From the NCBI GenBank assembly GCA_029945375.1, contig CM057066.1:372001-436000 (forward strand): DNA of 64,000 bases, in the 5' to 3' direction. A model generated the notes under the pieces. It was given only the letters and a program-made list of their open reading frames with translations, searched no databases and was not told where the DNA came from. Both the position numbers and the translations under genes were made by a program. This document shows, in pieces, positions 56,269-64,000 of this stretch (positions within the stretch are counted from its first letter, which is position 1; each line of letters begins with the position of its first letter). The stretch comes from Agaricus subrufescens. Lineage: Eukaryota > Basidiomycota > Agaricomycetes > Agaricales > Agaricaceae.

Positions 56269-58647
56269 ATGGAAGCCTTCAAACTTCAAAAGAAATATCC
56301 AGAGGTCTCCAAAGATGAAATGTTTGACCTTATCAATCGTTTCAAGTGCGCATACCGACCGAAATCTGTCTAGATCGAGCCTGACACACTCTCCAGTGCC
56401 CTTCGTACGGATACTCCGGGTCGGGTAGACAAATCCACTGTACTTCATTCTCTGCAAAGTAGTGGACAGTCTTATGATCTTGCTCGGGAGACATTGAAAC
56501 ACGTCAGTGTCGATGCTAGTGGCAAAGTCGAGTTGGAAGATTGGGTTGAGGTAAGATTTTTTCTAGCGCCTTGATGATGTCACCACACCCTGATATCTGA
56601 TATCATGAACAGCTCAATGTCAAACTACGCTCAGAGACGCAAACAGCGTTACAGACAAAGGCCGGGAAGGTTCGAGTACAAGGATCAAACGCGAACGTCA
56701 GTCATACAATCAACGAGGACGAGAGGAGAGAATTTACAAATCACATCAATGGTGTACGTTTCAAACCTCAGCACCTATTCCATTGTCATTTAATATAGTG
56801 GTTATGTCGGATTCTAGGTCATTGAAAACGACCCAGACATCGGCGATCGTTTCCCTATTCCTACTGAGACCATGCAATTGTTTGACGACTGCAAAGATGG
56901 TCTCATTCTTTGCAAACTGATCAACGATTCCGTTCCGGACACTATCGATGTTCGTGTTCTCAACAAACCTAATCCAGCCACACGTAAACCCTTGAACGCG
57001 TTCCAAATCACCGAAAACAACAACATCGTTATCACGTCCGCGAAAGGTATCGGATGTTCCGTTGTCAACATCGGATCGAGTGATATTGCAGAGGGAAGAG
57101 AACATTTGATTTTGGGGTTGATTTGGCAAGTTATCAGGAGAGGTTTGTTGGCCCAGGTTGATTTGAGGTTACACCCGGAATTGTATCGGCTTTGTGAGGA
57201 GGGAGAGACAGTGGACGACTTGTTGAAATTGACACCGGATCAGATCTTGTTAAGGTGGTTTAATTATCATTTGAAAGCTGCGGGATGGAAGCGTCGGTAT
57301 GTCCATTTGTTGCCTATCACAAGATCTCTTGGTCTAATATAATGTTATAGTGTCAACAACTTCAGCCGTGACGTTAGTGACGGCGAGAATTACACAGTTC
57401 TTTTGAACCAACTAAAACCGGATAATTGTTCCCGAGCACCCCTGCAAACCCGTGATGTGCGTCAGAGGGCCGAAGAAGTTTTGCAGAACGCAGCCAATAT
57501 TGGATGCAGGAAATATCTCACTCCATCGTCGCTTGTCGCTGGGAATCCCCGTCTTAACCTCGCCTTCGTCGCTAACCTATTTAACACTTGGCCGGGTCTC
57601 GAACCTCTTGATGAACAAGAAGCAAAAGATTATGGTGTTGTTGAAGATTTCGATGCTGAAGGCGAACGCGAAGCCCGTGTATTCACACTGTGGCTTAATT
57701 CTCTCGGTGTCGAACCCTCTGTGTTCAATTTGTTTGAAAATCTCAAGGATGGCCTAGTCATTCTTCAAGCTTTCGACAATGTCTTACCTGGATCAGTCGC
57801 CTGGAGAAGAGTGAATAAACCTAAGGAAGGTGCTGGCCCTGGAAATTATGCTAGTGGGGGTGGAACGGGTGATGACGAAGACGAAGAAGCGGATATTGGA
57901 GTTACACCAAATCAAAGCACACTTTCAAGGTTCAAGGCGGTGGAGAATACAAACTATGCGGTCGATCTAGGCAAACAGAACAGAATGCATTTGGTTGGTA
58001 TTCAGGGAGCTGATATCGTAGACGGAAGGAAGACGTTGGTGTTGGGTTTGGTGTGGCAGCTCATGAGGTATGCATCTATTCGTACTGCGATATCTTGACT
58101 GAACATACATAACGTGTTTAGGATGTCGATCACCAAGACACTGTCACAACTCTCCGCTGGAGGTGGACGTCCGCTTTCTGACCAGGACCTTTTGAGATGG
58201 GCGAATACTACAGTACAAAAGGCCAAACCCACCGCTAGGACAATTAGATCATTCAAAGACCCTTCGATAACTACGGGTCTATTTGTTCTTGATTTATTGG
58301 ATGCGATCAGGCCCGGCATCGTTGATCCGGCGTTGGTTGTCGCTGTAGGAGAGACAGGTGATTATGAGGAACGCAGGCAGAACGGTACGCGGATTATCTT
58401 TTTTTCCTCTTCGAAAGAACGGTCGACGAGGGTTCTAATTGCTTCCTATTTTTGCTCTAGCTAAACTGGCTATTTCGATTGCCCGAAAGATGAATGCATT
58501 GATTTTCTTGGTTCCAGAAGACATTGTTGACGTTCGGCCTCGTTTGGTTTGTTTCGCACTACTTTTCCTTCTTTCTCTGATGTACTAATTGTTTTGGGAT
58601 TATAGATTTTGACATTTGTAGGAAGCTTGATGGCCGTGGCTCAATAA
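56269..58647 (+). CDS. SAC6: fimbrin/plastin, actin-bundling protein
   Basis: Eight exons: 56269-56345, 56397-56550, 56613-56753, 56818-57296, 57351-58067, 58122-58384, 58461-58546 and 58606-58647, 652 residues, phases consistent. An EF-hand-like N terminus (KLQKKYPEVSKDEMFDLINR, VDASGKVELEDWVE) is followed by four calponin-homology domains in two tandem actin-binding pairs: for example LFDDCKDGLILCKLINDSVP and HLILGLIWQVIRR (CH1), NYTVLLNQLKPD (CH2), LFENLKDGLVILQAFDNVLP and LVLGLVWQLMR (CH3), TGLFVLDLLDAIRPG and IARKMNALIFLVPEDIVDV (CH4). It cross-links actin filaments in endocytic patches, rings and cables. The acceptor at 56396 was chosen because an earlier AG leads to a stop. It ends with a 14-codon exon, as expected for the conserved GSLMAV end. 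Confidence 0.95.
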
Positions 58648-60071
58648 TCTGTTATTGGCGAATGAGAAGGACACTATATAAGTTCGGAAGTAATAGCGTA
58701 TGAATGTCTACTTGATTAAATCCAACTTTTCATTTTCAATTTGATCCTCGGCGAAACTGTGAGTGGAGGCTCACTAGATATTTTAATTTTTCTGTGTCAC
58801 TCAGGAAGATGTATAAAAGAAGTGGATGGGATGATCTCCAAGTTTCAATTGGTATATAGGAGCTAATGTATTGCAGCCTTATGTTGGTGAATCTGGGGCG
58901 CTGCGCTTTTCGATGTACGAGAGATTGGCTTGATCGGACAGATAGCATGCACCTTATACTGTCCTCTACGTTCTATACTTTCTATGTTATCTTCTTGACA
59001 TAGACAGCGGTTATGCAATAATTCGTGAATGAAAGAATCACGATGACTCATCTATTCATGAATTATATGACATCAATAGATCATTGGATCACTCGCAGGC
59101 CGTAGTCACGCGTCCGGAGACCCCTGAATAAGATTTTCAATAAGATTTTCTTGCTATGGGGAGTTCCAAAGAAAGATAAAGGAAAGGCACAAATCTACAC
59201 TTTCATTTTTAAATTAGATGTTGTGTGAAAGGTGGGCAATTTGTGTGGCTTGCGGGCCCGCGGGCCCCGGCGCGGGGGCCAAGCGGCCGATCGGGGGCAC
59301 GTGACTTCGCCATTCAGCGATGGGCAGAAAACGTGCCGATCCGATCGAAAATCTTTTATTCCAAATGTATTTATAAAATTAACCCGCCTAAGGAAACAGA
59401 GATTTGGACTGCAAAGATGAGGGCTTGAAAGAAGGGCACCTCGAGGTAGTTCGGGGGGTTTAAATAAAAGGAAAAGAAAGGGAATAAAAATATTTGAGAC
59501 ACTGGGGCCTGAGCGAAAGGTGAAGCTGCCTGGCTGCACGAAACGGGAGCCAGGAGGCTGGACCAGATCACTAAGGGAAGAGGTGGGAGGGATGAAAAAT
59601 TTTGCAGGAACGTGAACAGGCGAAAGGCGAAGAGATGAAAGAAAAAATATGAGAATATGATTATACTCTCTGCATGAAACATCAGTTGAGTACCAGAGTA
59701 CTCCTCTTGGTCAATAGAGTATGTCCCTATATATATTCATTGACTAGTATAATTGTACTGCCCCACTGTGGTAGCATATCCTTATCAGTATAGAGCGTGG
59801 GGATGAGACACCCGACCCCGCGTGTGCAGTTGTGGCGACACCGCGTGTGAGCCTCATACATTATTCAAACGTCACCTGCCCCCCCATTCCGATACTTTTC
59901 TGCAAACCCGCATCGGCAAGGTTATTCAAGCCTACAACCGCAGGGTCGCACGGTGAGGTCTTAAGGGGAACACATGTGAAGCATTTTAACATATATAGGC
60001 TAGTTAACGGATAAATGAACTGACGTTAATTGATTATATCAGCCTAGGACACCGCCGACCTATCAGTCAGT
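58648..60071. other. intergenic region, no gene seen
   Basis: About 1.4 kb. The only feature is a GC-rich spot with a 14-base perfect palindrome GGGCCCGCGGGCCC at 59254-59267 in otherwise AT-rich DNA. Frames on both strands there lack a signature. Confidence 0.45.
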
Positions 60072-62745
60072 ATGGACCCCCGGGACGGTATCACAGAGAA
60101 AGAAGATCTCGAGGCTAAGGAGTCGATACTCGTGCCGAACAATCAGCATGACATCAATATCTACACCTACCACGAGACAAACGCTGGCCGACTCGTTCTT
60201 GACCCGGAGTACGAGTCTTTGGTACCTATCTCTTTTGAACGTACTAATCATGCGTCTAGTGAAGCGAAAGTAGAGTTCGGTCCGGAGATTGCGTCAAAAC
60301 TCAAATTGACACAGGATGGAAGCAAGGTTTTATGGCCGCAGCCTACAGACGATCCGAATGACCCCCAAAACGTATGTGGTAGATATCATACTTCTAGGAG
60401 GATAGGAGAGTTGTCTTCTCATACACTATTCCTAGTGGAGCAATGCCCAAAAACACCTTCAGCTGTTCATCATAACTCTAGCAGCTGTCGTTCCGGACTT
60501 CGATTCGGCGATTGGTAAGTATGAAAGTTAATTTAACCTGGCCGGTTGCTCACTTGGTTCTTTTCTTATCATAGGTATTGCTTCAGTTTTCGCGTTAGCA
60601 AAAGAATTTGATACTACGACTGGTCAGGTCAACAATCTAACCTCAAAGTGAGTGTCTAGAGTGAGTGGTCAAGAGTGTTTGCTGATATTTGACTTGTTTA
60701 GCTGGAGCCTATTCTTGATAGGTAATATGCGGCGTTTGCTAAAGTGTTTTTCTATACTTAGAAGGGGTTCTACAGGCTGGGGTGGCCTCTTCTTTGTTAT
60801 GCTCATGCTCAAGTTTGGACGACTATCTGTTCTTTTTTGGACTCAGGTACTTTTTGTCCTTTTTTCCCCTCTGCGACATGATTCACGCAATCCGACCGCG
60901 TGTCCCCGCAGCTTTTGGCCTTAGGATTTCTGGTTGGTACGACTTTTGCACCTAACATCAAGGTGTTTGCAGGTATGTACCCAAGATGCCTGGAGCGTTG
61001 AGTTGTGACTATACGCCACGCTGAAATTTTGGGAAGGAATGCGATGTTTGACGGGCTTCTTTGGGTTCGTCCATTCTTGTCTTAAGAGATCCTGATCAGC
61101 GGTAACTCTGAATAACCAGGACATGCCCACAAGTAACGGTAAGCAGCTATGAACTACTTTTAAAATCAATACTAACTACTCTCAAGGGCTTATTTACTAT
61201 TGCTGACATCTATCCATTCCACTTACAAGCACGAATGGTACGAAGTCTGTAAATCTTGCAGCCGAGTAGTCTCACAGGTTGGCAATCAGATTAATATATG
61301 GACAATGGGCGTTATCTTAGCGCCCCACCTTTCTCCATTTGTCTTCGGCTTCCTGGTCGCTCGTGCAAGCTGGCGATGGGCTTTTGGAATTGGGTGTTTG
61401 TATGGGCTTTTTGTCTTGATCCTCATTGTTTTCTTTATGAAAGAATCGTAAGTTGGAAGTTGCGCTGATAACTATCTGCTAATTCCTTTTTCTGTTAGCA
61501 TGTACCATCGCGACGGAACTCATAACCCAAGTACTTGTACGAAATCAGGTTTTTGGAAGCGAGCAAAAGATCGTGTTTGGTCGCTTATTGGAATAACCGG
61601 GATCCAAAATGCTAAACCATGCCCGACTTGGAAAGAACTCGCATGGGCACCAATTCATGTACTTTTATGTCCTCATATGTTTTTGATATTAGTGTTTGAG
61701 GTATACTGGATCCATTGTCTCACATTCACAACTCACCATCCACTAGATGACGGTCTTCGGATTTGGTATTGGCATAAATGTACTTGTCTAACAGCCGTCT
61801 GTGGAATTGTATTGATGTCGCCGAACCTAGGTGACAAACACACTCTTTCTTCAAAGTCCTCCGCCAGTGGGCCTTGGACTGGATCCTACCACAGTTTCCG
61901 GAATCTACGCTACCCCTGTTGTGCGCGCATTCATCTTGTGCCACTTTAAATTGCTAAACTTATGATACAAATAGATTGCCGTTGTCGTCGGAGAGTTTAT
62001 CGGTCGTTACCTAAATGATTGGGTAATGAATTTTACAATCAAGAGAAATCACGGAGTATTCGAGGCCGAATTTCGATTATGGTATGTCCACCAAAGTTTA
62101 CTCGTCGATATACACGTAGACTCTCTCTGCTTAACCCGATTTAGGACTTGTTATATCGGTGTTATTCTATATGTAGTCGGCTTCATTATTTTAGGTGTAG
62201 CTCTCCAGAACAACTTAGGAATCCCCGGTGTTGTCGTGGGTTGGACTATTGCTCAAATAGCGGTAGTTGTGACCACTGTCGCAGTTTGTGAGTTGAAACC
62301 AGGATCCTTGCTGACATAGCTAACTTTCATCGGGTATAGATGCATATTGCAATGATTGTGTCCCAAATAAACGAGGAGAAATCAGCGCATTGCTCAACCT
62401 AGTGCGAATTCTGGGTGGTAAGTTTTCTACGGAAAGAGTGGGGGACGCTATCTCTTATTCTTCACAGGGTTCAGTGTTGCCTATTATCAAGTATCATGGG
62501 CGTCAAAAAATGGAGCCCTTCAAACACTTGGCTGTGAAGCAGCGTAAGTCTTACCGTACATGAATTATATGATGAAAGATCAATGGTCGAAAACAGTATT
62601 GTTGCGGGCTTATTTGTAATCGCTGTTCCCTTTTTACAATACAAAGGTGGATCTCTTCGGGTAAGTATCGACTATTTAATCAATTGCTCCTGTTTGGCTC
62701 AGGTATCATTGTCATAGGCTAAGTTCTCTTGAATAGTCGCAGTAG
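60072..62745 (+). CDS. major facilitator superfamily transporter
   Basis: Exons: 60072-60371, 60436-60514, 60575-60647, 60702-60721, 60776-60846, 60912-60972, 61037-61064, 61120-61138, 61187-61237, 61290-61447, 61499-61700, 61747-61779, 61831-61920, 61975-62081, 62145-62287, 62340-62417, 62468-62543, 62597-62660 and probably 62737-62745; about 553 residues. After a 100-residue hydrophilic N terminus come PDFDSAIGIASVFALA, GWGGLFFVMLMLKFGRLSVL, RCLTGFFGTCPQVTGLF, INIWTMGVILAPHLSPFVFG, ARASWRWAFGIGCLYGL, FGFGIGINVTNTLFLQSPPP, GEFIGRYLNDW, RRN-like KRNHGVFEAEFRLW and GEISALLNLVRILGGFSVAY. These are the 12-TM layout and signatures of the fungal HOL1-like/drug:proton MFS group. Substrate unknown. 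The last exon of three codons is the weakest part; exons of 20 and 19 bases are needed for frame and family motifs. Confidence 0.85.
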
Positions 62746-63025
62746 TAGGCCAGAATTTGTCAGATAAAATCTGATCTCTGAAGAAGGGGAGGATTGTTAT
62801 TTCCGCCTTTGACAGTGTTATTTTCACTTTAATTGGGTACGCACCCCCATATCATAATGTTGTAGCTCAACTGTAGCACAATCATTTGTAACACTTCGAC
62901 GAAATCTACACGAGGCTGATTTTCAATAGTGTATTGTACAGCTTATCTCAGAGCAGCGTCACGCCGGGTGAAACCATATCACTACTAAGAATTTGTTTCT
63001 TACAGGTTTTCAAGACCAAGTTCAA

Positions 63026-64000
63026 TCAACACGGCCTAGCGAAACCAGTTTGATCCTTAGAATCCTTTCCACCTCCAAAGTTGTCGGGATTGGGTCGGCC
63101 ATGTACCTTCTCAACACGACTAGCAGCAGCTTTGGATGTCGTCACCATCAGACGACCCTCAGAGCCTTTGTGGTAACGGCTCAGTATCGAAATCTTATAA
63201 AAGATGGAAAATAGCGAACCTTGAAGTGATTCAGTGATTTCGATGAGATCTGTAATGAGGCTTTCAACCATGTCCTCAGTTACACTCTCACGAACTAAAC
63301 GGACAATCAAAAATCAAGCTTTCCTTCCTACTAATGTGCATGAGACTTACCAACAACACGCAAGATTTCGACATCCTCTGCTCCTTCGGGAGCCTGTAAT
63401 TGATACATTAATGAGGATCGAATCATATATTAATGAACGCAAACGTACACCGTAATTCGGAACTACCCATCCCTTAGTCTTGAGTAGAGTCTAGGGGGAG
63501 AGTTGAGAGTTTGTATAGAAATATTGGCTCCGAAAGAATTACCTGAATCCATTTTTGCTCGACATTGGGATTCTCCTTTTTGAACTTGTCAGAAAATGTG
63601 AAGGCGACAACCGGCAGCCCGGCCACGTAGTGTTCTGGTTGGTCTACATCGTGTTTCCGGGATTTACAAGGAAGTGGTTTGTGAATACTGCTCAAGACCT
63701 GATTACACCATGAGATAGTCATATGCATATGAGGAGGAGTAGTTTACTTTGAAGTATGTTGCGTCAAGGGCACGGGATAGCAGTCGAGCGTTACGTAAGT
63801 CCTTGAAGGCGATCCGCTTATATCCTTCAAAACCAAGGTTAAGGAAATTGAACATCTGTCCAAGAATCGGAGCTGCTGGTTTGGAGAAGTTACTAGATAA
63901 TTAATCAGCAAAAATAAGAACAAAGAGAGAGCGATGAGGACATACAGAGTGAAAGAATATTCAACGCTGCCCAAATAGTCTAGGAGACATGTCAAAACGG
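63026..64000 (-). CDS. glutamate decarboxylase, C-terminal part (partial)
   Basis: The gene runs on past the right edge; only the 3' exons are present, including 63351-63393 and 63026-63294. The visible product contains YLGSVEYSFTLNFSKPAAPI, LGFEGYKRIAFKDLRNAR, HYVAGLPVVAFTFSDKF, KGWVVPNYG, APEGAEDVEILRVVVRESVT and DLIEITESLQG. These are the small C-terminal domain of PLP-dependent glutamate decarboxylase, which converts glutamate to GABA in the cytosol. The lysine that binds PLP lies upstream, outside the window. A Ser/Ala/Lys-rich tail of about 45 residues follows the fold and ends ..TGFARPC. Confidence 0.88.

Noticed and set aside
61747..61920. Apparent frameshift and stop in the MFS gene after GIGIN
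   Set aside because: An intron from 61780 (GTACTT) to 61830 (CCTAG) restores INVTNTLFLQSPPPVGLGL, so no lesion is needed.
1..64000. tRNA, rRNA, CRISPR or transposase genes
   Set aside because: No B-box with a matching A-box and stem structure, no spaced repeats and no integrase or transposase motif were seen on either strand by eye.

Overview
The window is nuclear DNA of a filamentous basidiomycete, most likely a plant-litter or wood-decaying Agaricomycete. The evidence is the gene structures: many GT-AG introns of about 45-70 nt, tiny exons, TATA-like boxes close to start codons, and families typical of that group (DUF7330-like protein, multicopper-free lignocellulose enzymes such as GH7 and PL26, phocein-type MOB, lineage-specific 7TM and 4TM membrane proteins). 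There is no bacterial, organellar or viral signature. All exon models below were built by hand from splice signals, reading-frame continuity and remembered family patterns; no database was searched.

Left part (0.5-16.6 kb): a disordered protein with a split DUF7330-like domain (+), an Atg27/MRH-type membrane protein (-), a 19-exon PL26 exo-rhamnogalacturonan lyase (+), a secreted GH7 cellobiohydrolase with CBM1 (+) behind a clear TATA box, a small TUDOR-like protein (+) and a phocein-type MOB protein (+). The two polysaccharide-active genes are neighbours, one acting on pectin and one on cellulose.

Middle (16.9-40.5 kb): an F-box gene remnant with an in-frame stop (-), PEX13 (+), a 7TM protein (+), a secreted-ectodomain single-pass membrane protein (-), a second 7TM paralogue (-), a large ABCC/MRP-type transporter (-) with strikingly odd introns, a relic of a third 7TM paralogue (+), a glutathione S-transferase (-), a four-TM protein of unknown family (-) and an NCS1 purine/cytosine permease (-). 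The ABCC pump and GST next to each other fit a detoxification role (conjugation and export), although that is inference.

Right part (40.5-64 kb): 4.3 kb without a convincing gene but with diverged direct repeats, a large disordered protein (+), a second gene-poor stretch ending in a tandem duplication of about 0.25 kb, three more members of the four-TM family (50.4 +, 52.1 -, 53.6 kb -), fimbrin (+), an MFS transporter (+) with 19 exons including 19- and 20-nt exons, and the 3' part of glutamate decarboxylase (-) running off the right edge.

The most novel items are (i) a four-copy family of small four-TM proteins that all share the same three-exon structure with intron phases 1 and 0, and (ii) the ABCC gene, whose frame only closes if a single-nucleotide exon (or a stwintron-like arrangement) is invoked, and which also shows a GC-AG intron inside Walker A and a 15-nt exon just after Walker B.
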